24,446 bases of DNA from Fimenecus sp045613065 (GCA_045613065.1 JAZLAH010000058.1:1-24446), one strand, 5' to 3'. Shown: positions 1 through 7,704, counted from the first letter of the stretch. Notes: generated by a model from the letters alone, not told the origin. Made by a program: numbers and translations.

Positions 1-1560
1 ATCAAGCCAAACGTCACCAATATCTGAAACTCGAGAAACTTCTTTACCACAATGAGGACACTTAATCTTAACTTCATCAACCCAAGGTCTGTGAAGCTCA
101 GGAAGAGCATCAACCTGTGCAGGGTCAACAGCCTTTTCACGAAGCTCGTCCTTTGAACCAATAACTGTAATATGACCACAATCACAAGGATAGAATGGAA
201 GTGGCATACCGTAGTAACGCTTACGAGAAATGTTCCAGTCGCTCATATTTGTGAGCCAGTCATTCATACGCTTACCGTTTGAAGCAGGCTCCCATTTAAC
301 TGAATTTGCACATTCAATGAGTTTAGGTTTAATTTCACTTGTTTTAATATACCATGCAGGAACAAGACGGAAAACGATTTCGCTCTTACATCTCCAGCAT
401 ACTGGGTAGCTATGTTCGTGTGGTTCAACTTTATAGAGTTTATTCTGCTCATCAAGTTTTTCAAAAACTTCATCAGCGATTGTATGGCTATCCTTACCTG
501 TCATAAAGCCGAAACCTTCAAGGTAAATACCCATATCGTCAATAGGCATAACCTTTGGAAGGCCAAGTCTTTCACCAAGTTCAAAGTCTTCGATACCGCA
601 ACCTGGAGCAATATGAACAACACCTGTACCTTCATCAGCTGCAACATCTTCCCAAGCAACGATTTTGTGTTCAAAGCCCTGCTGTGCTTCTAAATCAGCA
701 AAGCAAGATTCATAATGAAGACCAACAAGTTCTTCACCCTTAAGCGCACGAACAACTTCAAGTTTATCGTCACCAAGGTATTTAATAGCATTTTTAGCAA
801 GAATTAAAGTCTGTTCATCACTCTTGATTTTAACTTCAACGTAATCGATTTCAGGATTAACTGCCAAAGCAACGTTTGAAGAAAGTGTCCATGGAGTTGT
901 TGTCCAAACAAGAATCTTAGAGTTAAGTTCTTCAATAGGAAGTTTGAAGAAAACAGAATTATGAGTCATCATCTTATATGAACCAGTCATTTCGTGTTCA
1001 GAAAGTGATGTACCACAACGAGGACACCAAGGCATTGGCTTATATTCACGCTGAATCCAACCATGATTATCACATTCCTTTAAGAAATGCCAGATACCCT
1101 GAATGTTAAGGTCTGTATTTGTGTAGTATGAGTTGTCCCAATCCATCCACATACCAAGTCTCTTTGACTGCTCTGTAATGATGCCTGAGAAATGTTTAAC
1201 TCGTTCAACACACTGACGAGTAAACTTGTCCATACCGTAATTTTCGATATCCTTTTTTGTTTTGAAGCCAAGCTGCTTTTCAACTTCAACTTCAACCCAA
1301 AGACCCTGAGAGTCAAAACCGTTCTGACGACGGCAATCATAACCTCTCATTGACTTATAACGGATAAAAGTATCTTTTGTACTTCTACCCCAAGCGTGGT
1401 GAATACCCATTGGGTTATTAGCTGTAATTGGACCATCAAGGAAACGGAACATTTTCTTACCCTTATTTTTTTCAACGAGTTTTTCATAAAACTTTTCTTT
1501 GTCCCAGAGCTCCATTACCTGATGCTCAAGGTAAACAAAGAGATTTTTTTCGTCTGCCAC
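1..1560 (-). CDS. ileS: Isoleucyl-tRNA synthetase, N-terminal 520 residues (3' end outside window)
   Basis: Class I aminoacyl-tRNA synthetase that charges tRNA-Ile in the cytoplasm. The frame is open from a GTG at 1560 to the window edge (520 codons); the GTG sits 8 nt after AGGTGG, and no ATG has a comparable site. Visible landmarks: class I catalytic signature written as PMGIHHAWGR (residues 50-59, GIHH in place of HIGH), a CPRCG zinc knuckle (179-183), the editing-domain WTTTPW (219-224), a GTGVVHIAPG segment, a CWRCK pair and a CPHCG pair just before the DVWLD stretch at the edge. The KMSKS loop and anticodon-binding domain lie outside the window. The signature differs from the usual bacterial DIHIGHALN form, and the editing segment reads GCGIEDF where common bacterial enzymes have a His, so this is a divergent IleS lineage. 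Val- and LeuRS are less likely because of the editing motif and overall pattern. Confidence 0.93.
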   Translation of the reverse strand, partial: MADEKNLFVYLEHQVMELWDKEKFYEKLVEKNKGKKMFRFLDGPITANNPMGIHHAWGRSTKDTFIRYKSMRGYDCRRQNGFDSQGLWVEVEVEKQLGFKTKKDIENYGMDKFTRQCVERVKHFSGIITEQSKRLGMWMDWDNSYYTNTDLNIQGIWHFLKECDNHGWIQREYKPMPWCPRCGTSLSEHEMTGSYKMMTHNSVFFKLPIEELNSKILVWTTTPWTLSSNVALAVNPEIDYVEVKIKSDEQTLILAKNAIKYLGDDKLEVVRALKGEELVGLHYESCFADLEAQQGFEHKIVAWEDVAADEGTGVVHIAPGCGIEDFELGERLGLPKVMPIDDMGIYLEGFGFMTGKDSHTIADEVFEKLDEQNKLYKVEPHEHSYPVCWRCKSEIVFRLVPAWYIKTSEIKPKLIECANSVKWEPASNGKRMNDWLTNMSDWNISRKRYYGMPLPFYPCDCGHITVIGSKDELREKAVDPAQVDALPELHRPWVDEVKIKCPHCGKEVSRVSDIGDVWLD

Positions 1561-1607
1561 TATATTGTCCACCTTTCAAGTGATAATATCCTAATTTAAC
1601 AGATAAT

Positions 1608-1635
1608 ATTATACACTAAAAGGATTAAATTTCAA
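1608..1635 (-). promoter_or_regulatory. Sigma-A-type promoter for ileS
   Basis: On the minus strand TTGAAA (1635-1630) and TATAAT (1613-1608) are separated by 16 nt, about 40 nt before the GTG start of ileS. The -35 box lies within an 11-nt direct repeat (TTTCAAGTGAT on the plus strand at 1574-1584 and 1630-1640). The leader is too short for a T-box, and no T-box sequence is seen. Confidence 0.6.
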
Positions 1636-1666
1636 GTGATTTATGGAAAAATATAAATATTTATGA

Positions 1667-1915
1667 TTATTTATTCAAGTATTTCTCTTTTGTAGCAAGA
1701 CCACCACGTATATGTCGTTCTTCTTTATTAATATCGAGTACTTTTCTTACTTCTTTATAAAGACTTGGATTTACTTTTGACAATCTTTTTGAAACATCCA
1801 TATGTACTGTACTTTTACTCACACCAAATACTTTTGCAGTTGCCCTTACTGTAGAATTATTTTCTACTATATACTCACCTAATAACAATGCTCTTTTATC
1901 AACTAAATCATTCAA
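1667..1915 (-). CDS. spoIIID: Sporulation transcriptional regulator SpoIIID
   Basis: Small DNA-binding protein of the mother cell that activates or represses genes of the sigma-E regulon and helps switch on sigma-K production during endospore formation. The 82-residue product has the family layout: a helix-turn-helix around residues 22-41 (ATAKVFGVSKSTVHMD) followed by a basic C-terminal helix with the diagnostic HIRGGLATKEKY. B. subtilis SpoIIID has the same length class and matching RHLRGGEATKLKY. The ATG at 1915 follows AAGGAGGG by a normal distance. It is divergent from the phosphatase gene, sharing a 107-nt intergenic region, and upstream of ileS on the same strand. In Bacillus the gene is sigma-E dependent; I could not assign a convincing sigma-E promoter here. 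Confidence 0.96.
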   Translation of the reverse strand: MNDLVDKRALLLGEYIVENNSTVRATAKVFGVSKSTVHMDVSKRLSKVNPSLYKEVRKVLDINKEERHIRGGLATKEKYLNK

Positions 1916-1971
1916 AACAAACCCTCCTTATCATTCATAAATAAATATGAAAAAAGGTATTTGATTATTAC

Positions 1972-1999
1972 TTGAAAAAATTATGTTTTATGATAAAAT
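1972..1999 (+). promoter_or_regulatory. Sigma-A-type promoter for the phosphatase gene
   Basis: TTGAAA (1972-1977), 16-nt spacer and TAAAAT (1994-1999), about 24 nt upstream of the ATG at 2023. The start is preceded by GAAAGG as ribosome binding site. Confidence 0.5.
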
Positions 2000-2022
2000 T
2001 GTTCAAGAAAGGTTTGATTTAA

Positions 2023-2481
2023 ATGATTAGGATTATGTTTGTTTGTCATGGTAACATTTGTCGTTCTACTATGGCAGAGTTTGTAATGAAAGATATTGTA
2101 AAAAAGAATGGAATGGAAAATAATTTTGTAATTCGTTCAAGTGCTACAAGCACAGAGGAGATCGGCAGCGACACTCACTGGGGTACAAAGCAAATTCTTG
2201 ATGAAATGAATATTCCATATACAAAAAGAAAAGCTGTACAACTAAAAAAATCCGACTATGAAAAATATGATTTGATAATCGGAATGGATAGTGCAAATAT
2301 GCGAAAGATCAATCGAATTATCGGATATGACAAAGACGATAAAATACACAAATTGTTGACTTTTGCACATATAGACAGAGATGTTGCAGACCCTTGGTAC
2401 ACAAGAGATTTCAAAACAACATATAGCGACGTCGTTTTAGGTTGTAATAAATTGTTCGAATATATAATGCGCAAAAAATAA
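2023..2481 (+). CDS. Low-molecular-weight protein-tyrosine phosphatase
   Basis: Cytoplasmic phosphatase of the LMW-PTP/arsenate reductase fold, removing phosphate from tyrosine (or arginine) residues of proteins. The P-loop CX5R is at residues 8-14 (CHGNICR) immediately followed by Ser15, and the general acid Asp is in the DPW motif (Asp123). The length, 152 residues, is typical. The gene stands alone, divergent from spoIIID and convergent with the phosphate transporter, and ends inside a strong bidirectional terminator. In other Firmicutes members of this family act on tyrosine- or arginine-phosphorylated proteins; the substrate here is unknown. Arsenate reductase is less likely because the extra redox cysteines of ArsC are absent. 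Confidence 0.93.
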   Translation: MIRIMFVCHGNICRSTMAEFVMKDIVKKNGMENNFVIRSSATSTEEIGSDTHWGTKQILDEMNIPYTKRKAVQLKKSDYEKYDLIIGMDSANMRKINRIIGYDKDDKIHKLLTFAHIDRDVADPWYTRDFKTTYSDVVLGCNKLFEYIMRKK

Positions 2482-2511
2482 TGGATGTCAATTTGACATC
2501 CATTATTTTTA
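2474..2511. terminator. Bidirectional rho-independent terminator
   Basis: A near-perfect inverted repeat centred at 2492 (arms ATGGATGTCAA at 2481-2491 and its complement at 2493-2503) is flanked by an A-run on the left and a T-run on the right. It can therefore terminate both the phosphatase (+) and the phosphate-transporter operon (-). The left arm overlaps the phosphatase stop codon. Confidence 0.85.
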
Positions 2512-2517
2512 TTTGAG

Positions 2518-4176
2518 TTAATATGAATTTACAATTGATTCGTAAGGCTTTGCACGTTCTTCTGGCTTCTTTTTAACTGCAAAGGCAATATTTTTAGCAT
2601 GGTCACCAACACGTTCAAAGTCAATAAGTGTATTAACGAACATCATACCTGCACGCGTTTCACAATGTTCTTCGTTGAGACGACGAAGATGAGCGTCCTG
2701 ATATTTAATCTTAAGATTATCAGAAACTGTTTCAAGTGTTTCAATATTTTTTGCTTCTTCATAAGTAAGTTCTTGTTTTTCAAACGAAGAAATCGAAGCA
2801 TTAAGAAGGTCGATAACACATTTACGCATTGTTTCAAGTTCTGCAACAGCTTCATCAGAAATAGCAAGTTTTTCGTTATTGCGAACAACCATTGCTTCAC
2901 TAAGGTTGACTGCATGGTCACCGATACGTTCGATATCGTTTACAACATGGAAAAGACGACCTATATACTTTGCATCAGAATAGTCCAAATCAAGTGCATT
3001 AATCTTTACAAGGTGTCTTGTAATTCCATGATTTAAGAAGTTGATAACTTCTTCTACTGACTCAATCTTTTCAACTTTCGACATATCATTATTAATCAAA
3101 GCAACTGCAGCTCTGTCAAAGTTGTCTTTTGCAAGTTGAGCCATTCTGACAACCTCTTTACCAATCTGTTCAACAGCAACAGGAGGTGTTGTAAGAAGAT
3201 GTTCATCATAGAATTTGAATTCAAGCTTTGAATCCTCTGATTCTTTATCTCGAACAAGAAGACAAGAGAGCTTAATAAGACCATTTGCAAATGGGAAGAG
3301 AATAATTGTACTTACAACGTTGAAAATAATATGAGCTGCAGAAATTTGTACAGAAACATTATCACTTATCATTTCAAGTAACGATGTGTATGGTGTTAAC
3401 ATTGTTATCAGTAAGAAGATTACAGAACCGATAACATTGAACAAAAGATGAATCATAGCAGTTCTCTTTGTATTTGTCTTTGTTCCTGCAGCTGAAAGAA
3501 GTGCAGTAAGACAAGTACCGATATTCTGTCCTAAAAGAACATAAATAGCAAGTTCAATTGGAACAAGTCCTTGTAATGCAAGTGCCTGTAAAATACCAAC
3601 ACTGGCAGAAGAGCTCTGAATGATAACAGTAACAATAATACCAATCAAAATACCCATAATCGGGTTATTAAAGCTGGTAATCATATCAGCAAACACCTGT
3701 GAATCTCTCAATGGTTCCATTGAAGATGACATTGTTTCCATACCCCAGAAGAGCATACCAAAACCGGCAATTGTCTGAGCAACGTGCTTAATAAAATCCT
3801 TCTTAACAAAGAGCATTACAAACACGCCGATAAAAAGTGCAACAGGAGCTATTGCAGTTAAATCAAGAGCAATAAGCACACTTGTAACAGTTGTACCGAT
3901 ATTAGCACCCATAATAACACCAACAGCCTGAGCAAGAGTCATAAGTCCTGCGTTAACAAAACCAACGACCATAACAGTTGTTGCAGTTGAACTTTGAATA
4001 AGTCCGGTAACAAGTGCACCAACAATAACAGCTAATAATCTGTTTCTTGTCAAAGCGCCTAAAATCTTTTTCATTTTTGAACCAGCTGCACGTTCAAGTC
4101 CGTCACCCATAGCAGTAATACCGTACAAGAACAAACCAATACCGGCAAAAACAGGCAATAATTGTGTAATTGTCAT
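2518..4176 (-). CDS. Na+/phosphate cotransporter (NptA-type) with C-terminal PhoU-like domain
   Basis: Membrane transporter of the Na/Pi-cotransporter II family that moves inorganic phosphate with sodium. Two inverted family repeats carry the QSS signatures QSSTATT (residues 61-67) and QSSSAS (187-192), each in a pair of hydrophobic segments; about eight membrane segments occupy residues 1-310. From about 330 to 540 there is a PhoU-like helical region with two copies of an E/D-R-(I/V)-GDHA motif (DIERIGDHAVN and DFERVGDHAKN), which in PhoU proteins binds metal and regulates flux. Length (552) is normal for the fused form. The ATG is 3 nt after the stop of the GH20 gene and its AGGAG site lies inside that gene, so it is the last gene of a three-gene operon and probably imports or exports phosphate linked to envelope turnover. 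Confidence 0.93.
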   Translation of the reverse strand: MTITQLLPVFAGIGLFLYGITAMGDGLERAAGSKMKKILGALTRNRLLAVIVGALVTGLIQSSTATTVMVVGFVNAGLMTLAQAVGVIMGANIGTTVTSVLIALDLTAIAPVALFIGVFVMLFVKKDFIKHVAQTIAGFGMLFWGMETMSSSMEPLRDSQVFADMITSFNNPIMGILIGIIVTVIIQSSSASVGILQALALQGLVPIELAIYVLLGQNIGTCLTALLSAAGTKTNTKRTAMIHLLFNVIGSVIFLLITMLTPYTSLLEMISDNVSVQISAAHIIFNVVSTIILFPFANGLIKLSCLLVRDKESEDSKLEFKFYDEHLLTTPPVAVEQIGKEVVRMAQLAKDNFDRAAVALINNDMSKVEKIESVEEVINFLNHGITRHLVKINALDLDYSDAKYIGRLFHVVNDIERIGDHAVNLSEAMVVRNNEKLAISDEAVAELETMRKCVIDLLNASISSFEKQELTYEEAKNIETLETVSDNLKIKYQDAHLRRLNEEHCETRAGMMFVNTLIDFERVGDHAKNIAFAVKKKPEERAKPYESIVNSY

Positions 4177-4179
4177 TTG

Positions 4180-5775
4180 TTATTCTCCTCTTTTCTCTTC
4201 CAACTTTAATTTTTCGTTGTACTTATATTCCACACCACGATTACCGAGGTGAAAAACAGTTTTGTTTTTAAGCTTAAACCACAGTTTTTTCTCAATTCTT
4301 GAATAATTGATGTTCTTTGATTTCATATACATCTTAAAGAAATCAAGTCGCTTGTAGAAATCCTTGTAGTTTTTGTACTTATCCTGTGTCCACGCATTTT
4401 CTGCGAAAGCAAAAATTCTCGGATAAACTGCAAATTCCCAAGCATCGTAATTATCAATCCACTCTGACCAGGACTCAAACTCAATACCCATTACATTTGT
4501 TTCATTTATAAAGCCTGACTTTACAACATCAAATTTATAAACCTTCTTTAAAGGTACCATTGAGTATGTATAGTCGAAATATAATGCAGGACAAGTTGAA
4601 ACAATAAATTTTCGTTTATTATTTTCCTTCTTAATCCATGCCGGACTACGATACAACCAATAATGACCAACTATATCAGAATCAGTATTATCACCAATAC
4701 CGTCATTCCATTCAACGCTTGTCTTGCCAAGCTTTTTGAGCATTTTATTAACACGGTTGTTGAAATAAACCTGTAAATTCTTACCCTTTGTAATACCGAG
4801 CTCCTTCATTTTGGCCTGACACACAGGACATTCATTTTCCCAAAGCTTATGACCCTTTATTGCCTCGTCTCCACCAATATGGAAATACTTATATGGGAAA
4901 AGTTCAGCAACCTCGGTTAAAAGCTTTTCAACAAAATCATAGGTTTCTTCCTGACCTGCACAAAGAATATCTTTAGTAATTCCGTTTTCACAGAACACCT
5001 CATAATTTCCTTTTAAGCAGGAAAGTTCAGGATACGCAGCAAGAATTGCTACTGTATGACCTGGTAAATCAATTTCAGGAATAATATCAATGCAAAGATT
5101 TTTTGCATATTCAACTATTTCTCGGATTTCATCCTTTTTATAGTAGTGGAAATATTCGTCTCCACCCTTCTGAATACCACATTTACTTAATATTTCAGCA
5201 CCACCGAGTAATTCATACTGACGTTTACTGCTGATTTCGTTAAGAAGTGGAAATACTTCACTTTCGATTCTGTAGCCCTGGTCATCGCTTAAATGCCAAT
5301 GGAATTTGTTAATCTTTAAAAGAGCAAATGTATCAAGAGTCTTTTTAACAGAATCAACACCATAAAAATGTCTTGACTCATCCATCATACCGCCACGGTA
5401 AGAATATTTCGGATAATCGTATATGTATGAGCAATTAACAACAGCCTTACCACTTGATGCCTTTGACTGCATAATCATTAATTTAAGAGTTACTGCACCG
5501 TAAAATGCACCGTTTTCGTCAGATGAGGAAATCTCAATTCCATCAGGAGTAACTCTTAACTTATAGCCCTCTTGTGGAATTTTTTCATCCTTTATAAATT
5601 TAATTGAGCCGTTATCTGTATCTTTTTTTGTTTTGAGGAAGTTTGAAAGATACTTTCCCGCTTTTATAAATTCAGGATAGCATAAAACTTCAGTTTCTGA
5701 AGTTATAGTAAACGCACCTTCTAAAACGTCATATTTTTGTGGTTTTGGAATAATACTGTATTTTGCTGCACTCAT
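4180..5775 (-). CDS. Glycoside hydrolase family 20 beta-N-acetylhexosaminidase
   Basis: Removes terminal beta-linked GlcNAc (or GalNAc) residues by substrate-assisted catalysis. I place the start at the ATG at 5775: it follows GGAGG by 8 nt and overlaps the preceding gene's stop codon as ATGA, while an upstream in-frame ATG lacks a ribosome binding site. The resulting 531-residue protein has an N-terminal GH20b-like domain (about 1-115), then the TIM barrel with RGGMMDESRHF (127-137), FHWHLSDDQG (158-167), PEIDLPGH (233-240) and the catalytic Asp-Glu pair in HIGGDEA (D303, E304). No signal peptide or anchor is visible, so it should act in the cytoplasm on imported amino-sugar oligosaccharides or recycled cell-wall pieces. 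It is followed 3 nt later by the phosphate transporter. Confidence 0.93.
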   Translation of the reverse strand: MSAAKYSIIPKPQKYDVLEGAFTITSETEVLCYPEFIKAGKYLSNFLKTKKDTDNGSIKFIKDEKIPQEGYKLRVTPDGIEISSSDENGAFYGAVTLKLMIMQSKASSGKAVVNCSYIYDYPKYSYRGGMMDESRHFYGVDSVKKTLDTFALLKINKFHWHLSDDQGYRIESEVFPLLNEISSKRQYELLGGAEILSKCGIQKGGDEYFHYYKKDEIREIVEYAKNLCIDIIPEIDLPGHTVAILAAYPELSCLKGNYEVFCENGITKDILCAGQEETYDFVEKLLTEVAELFPYKYFHIGGDEAIKGHKLWENECPVCQAKMKELGITKGKNLQVYFNNRVNKMLKKLGKTSVEWNDGIGDNTDSDIVGHYWLYRSPAWIKKENNKRKFIVSTCPALYFDYTYSMVPLKKVYKFDVVKSGFINETNVMGIEFESWSEWIDNYDAWEFAVYPRIFAFAENAWTQDKYKNYKDFYKRLDFFKMYMKSKNINYSRIEKKLWFKLKNKTVFHLGNRGVEYKYNEKLKLEEKRGE

Positions 5776-6515
5776 ATTATGTCCTCCAATACTTTTTTGC
5801 AATAATCAGGAACATCAGAAATGAGAGCATCACAACCCCATTTTGTAAATCTGATAATCTCCTCTTCCTTGTTTACAGTCCATGGATTTACTGCCATTCC
5901 TAAGTTATGCAATTCCATAACTTCTTTTTGTGTGATAAGCTTTCTATGAGGATGTGCAGCATTTGCATTAAGCTGTTTACAAAATTTTGCAACACCAAAT
6001 GTCATAATCTCATGTCCCAATTCATCGTCTTCATATAAAAGTCCTGTTTTAATGTTACTGTCAATTTCTTTAACAAGACAAATACATTCAGGGTCAAAAC
6101 ACGACACAATTGAATTTTCAACAATACCATATTGATGAATTGTTTCAACAACCTTTTTAACAAGGTCACAATCCTTTTTAGGTGGTTTTATTTCAATATT
6201 TATTAACTTCATTGACCTAGTCAAATCAAGTAGTTCAGGTAAAGTTGGTAATGAAAACCCTTTAAATTCATTACTAAAATATGAACCAAAATCAAATTTT
6301 TTGAGTTCTTCAAGAGTCATTTCATCAATTCTGCCAACCCCATTTGATGTTTCATCAATAGTATAATTGTGACAAATCACAATATGACCATCTTTGGATA
6401 AATGTACATCTGTTTCTAGACCATCTGAATTAAATTCGATTGCTTTTTCAAATGCAGGAATTGTATTTTGTGGAGCAACTTTATTTGCTCCTCTATGTGC
6501 TAATACAAGTGGCAT
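5772..6515 (-). CDS. Glycerophosphodiester phosphodiesterase (GDPD family)
   Basis: Hydrolyses glycerophosphodiesters, such as deacylated phospholipid or teichoic-acid fragments, to sn-glycerol 3-phosphate and an alcohol. The 247-residue protein is a single GDPD TIM barrel without signal peptide. Catalytic and metal residues are visible: H7-R8-G9, the E34-x-D36 metal pair in LETDVHLSKDG, His49 in ICHN, the INIEIKP strand and a WTVN near the C-terminus. The usual PENT after the HRG motif reads PQNT (Gln16). The ATG follows AGGAGGG. It is the first gene of the operon with GH20 and the phosphate transporter; together they suggest recycling of envelope-derived glycerol phosphate, amino sugar and phosphate. 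The exact substrate cannot be read from the sequence. Confidence 0.92.
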   Translation of the reverse strand: MPLVLAHRGANKVAPQNTIPAFEKAIEFNSDGLETDVHLSKDGHIVICHNYTIDETSNGVGRIDEMTLEELKKFDFGSYFSNEFKGFSLPTLPELLDLTRSMKLINIEIKPPKKDCDLVKKVVETIHQYGIVENSIVSCFDPECICLVKEIDSNIKTGLLYEDDELGHEIMTFGVAKFCKQLNANAAHPHRKLITQKEVMELHNLGMAVNPWTVNKEEEIIRFTKWGCDALISDVPDYCKKVLEDII

Positions 6516-6582
6516 TAATTTCCCTCCTAAAAAAGGTTAAATTTTGACATATATAGTTTAACAAACAAAAATGCCACTTGTA
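6504..6582. repeat. 12-bp perfect inverted repeat flanking the GDPD operon leader
   Basis: The plus-strand word TACAAGTGGCAT at 6504-6515, which is the complement of the first four GDPD codons, reappears inverted as ATGCCACTTGTA at 6571-6582, just after spoIIR. The distal copy overlaps a possible -35 box (TTTACA on the minus strand at 6583-6578; TAAACT 18 nt further on). It is also part of the loop and arm of a weak hairpin followed by a T-run, which could be the spoIIR terminator. Confidence 0.55.
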
Positions 6583-6587
6583 AAGCA

Positions 6588-7196
6588 TTATTTTAATTTT
6601 TTCAAAAATTCTTCATAAATTTCAACAAATTTAAACTTTAATTTATACTTTTTACCATTAGAAACGATATTATTTTCATTTAAATCCAGCACATCGTTTA
6701 TATTACATTCAGCGTCTGCTGCAGGAAGACACATTGGTGGAAACATAACACACCACCAATTTTGACCTTGACCCTCACCTATCACAACTTTTACAGCAGT
6801 ATAATATCCTGCAGGTAATGTAACTGAATTATCATACGTTTTAGTTTTAAAAAATTCTTCCTGAACGGTTATCTTTACATCATAATTATAACCTTCATCA
6901 ATAATTGTATCTTTAGCAGCATTTTCTAACAAATAAACATATGGTCCTATTTTTTGCACTGCTTCATCTGCTGTTACAGACCCGTCAAAAATTTCTTTAC
7001 CCTTACATAAAACAGCATCTCTCACTTTAAGTTTTAATTTCTGGTCTTCTTTACTATCCGAATTAGCAACAACATGCATTCTTAACATTTTATCTCTTAT
7101 ACCATTACACTGATTTGAAAATACACTTATATTCGTGATACAACAAATTACTAATGCCAATGCAACAGATAATTGAATTTTTAATATTTTCTTCAT
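6588..7196 (-). CDS. spoIIR: Stage II sporulation protein R
   Basis: Signalling protein made in the forespore, exported to the intermembrane space, where it triggers the SpoIIGA protease to mature pro-sigma-E in the mother cell. An N-terminal hydrophobic signal segment spans about residues 5-27; the exported domain contains the family hallmarks LRMHVVANSDS (38-48) followed by DQKLKLKVRDAV, and a C-terminal NWWCVMFPPMCLP. I choose the ATG at 7196, giving 202 residues, because AGGAGTG lies 7 nt upstream; the longer reading from 7229 lacks such a site. It lies between the GDPD operon and the 6S-like RNA, all on the minus strand. A candidate sigma-F-type promoter is listed separately. Confidence 0.95.
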   Translation of the reverse strand: MKKILKIQLSVALALVICCITNISVFSNQCNGIRDKMLRMHVVANSDSKEDQKLKLKVRDAVLCKGKEIFDGSVTADEAVQKIGPYVYLLENAAKDTIIDEGYNYDVKITVQEEFFKTKTYDNSVTLPAGYYTAVKVVIGEGQGQNWWCVMFPPMCLPAADAECNINDVLDLNENNIVSNGKKYKLKFKFVEIYEEFLKKLK

Positions 7197-7218
7197 TCTA
7201 ATCACTCCTATTGAAATG

Positions 7219-7247
7219 ATTTTGAACAAAGAAATTTAAATTTAAAC
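7219..7247 (-). promoter_or_regulatory. Candidate sigma-F/sigma-G promoter of spoIIR
   Basis: On the minus strand GTTTA (7247-7243) fits the sigma-F -35 pattern GYWTA. Fifteen nt later GTTCAAAAT (7227-7219) fits the -10 pattern GGNNANNNT with one mismatch, 23 nt before the ATG. B. subtilis spoIIR is known to be sigma-F dependent, which supports the reading, but the region is very A/T rich. Confidence 0.4.
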
Positions 7248-7278
7248 AAAAAAATAAAGACATCTACTCGATGCCTTT
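7248..7278 (-). terminator. Rho-independent terminator of the 6S-like RNA region
   Basis: The minus-strand hairpin AAAGGCATC-GAGTA-GATGTCTTT (9 bp with one G-U pair, arms 7278-7270 and 7264-7256) is followed by ATTTTTTT. It lies directly after the last copy of the 112-bp repeat and upstream of spoIIR, so it should end any transcript running through the 6S-like RNA and its repeats. Confidence 0.8.
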
Positions 7279-7287
7279 AATAAGATG

Positions 7288-7542
7288 CCCCACAAAGTCG
7301 GTCTATGGCGAATAATAAGAACCTGACTTCGTCAGAACCTTGTTATTCTACATCATTAAATAAATTCCGTAGCTTTGATTATATAAATAGATAAAGAGAC
7401 CCCACAAAGTCGGTCTATGGCGAATAATAAGAACCTAACTTCGTCAGAACCTTGTTATTTTACATCATTAAATAAATTCCGTAGCTTTGATTATATAAAT
7501 AGATAAAGAGGCCCCACAAAGTCGGTCTATGGCGAATAATAA
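7288..7542 (-). repeat. 112-bp tandem repeat, two full units plus a 31-bp partial unit inside the 6S-like RNA
   Basis: Units are 7288-7399 and 7400-7511, differing at only three positions, and the first 31 bases recur at 7512-7542. Read on the minus strand each full unit contains a long imperfect hairpin closed by CTGAC-GAA-GTCAG and then the same 3' strand as the adjacent 6S-like RNA (TTATTATTCGCCATAGACC and onward to GTGGGG). One of the three differences turns a G-C into a G-U pair in the hairpin stem, so the fold is kept. The units hold no plausible gene. Confidence 0.93.
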
Positions 7543-7698
7543 CCTGCATGTTAGCAGGTGGGTGCTCTCCGTTTACTTCTGTGCTCCCTTCTTCCGTCAA
7601 AGACGGGAGGTCTGCTCCCCATAAATCGAGTACAAGCTCCCTTTTAAAGAGTGTTGGGTTAATATTTGCCATGGTTATCGTGCTTCGCAGGGTAATAT
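7512..7698 (-). ncRNA. ssrS: Probable 6S RNA (RNA polymerase regulator)
   Basis: 6S RNA binds the housekeeping RNA polymerase by imitating an open promoter. The identification is structural, from folding by eye. A closing stem pairs GCGAA (7688-7684) with TTCGC (7536-7532) and ATAACC (7678-7673) with GGTTAT (7544-7539). A large, mostly unpaired central bubble follows (5' strand about 7672-7642). Its 3' strand can form a small hairpin, ACCTGC-TAACAT-GCAGGT (7559-7542). The apical arm pairs GGGAGCTT (7641-7634) with GAGCACCC (7567-7560), then CTCGATTTAT with GTAAACGGAG, and ends in CCGTC-TTT-GACGG (7606-7594). Length (about 187 nt), layout and the 5' motif CTGCGAAGCACG fit 6S RNA. A TATAAT at 7710-7705 fits a start near 7698. 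The 3' end is uncertain because the 3' strand is repeated downstream. Another structured RNA is possible. Confidence 0.6.
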
Positions 7699-7704
7699 AA
7701 GTTT

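Noticed and set aside
1561..1666. T-box riboswitch before ileS
   Set aside because: The gap is only about 100 nt, holds a good promoter, and shows no T-box consensus or specifier hairpin.
2599..3036. 145-residue plus-strand open frame inside the phosphate transporter gene
   Set aside because: Antisense shadow of the PhoU-like domain; Cys/Phe-rich composition with no recognisable motif.
7288..7542. Tandem repeats as a CRISPR array
   Set aside because: The units are 112 bp, nearly identical over their full length, with no variable spacers and no cas genes.
7460..7672. A 70-residue minus-strand open frame beginning MANINPTLF
   Set aside because: It has no ribosome binding site, runs through the highly structured 6S-like RNA and ends inside the tandem repeat; the amino-acid composition is not protein-like.
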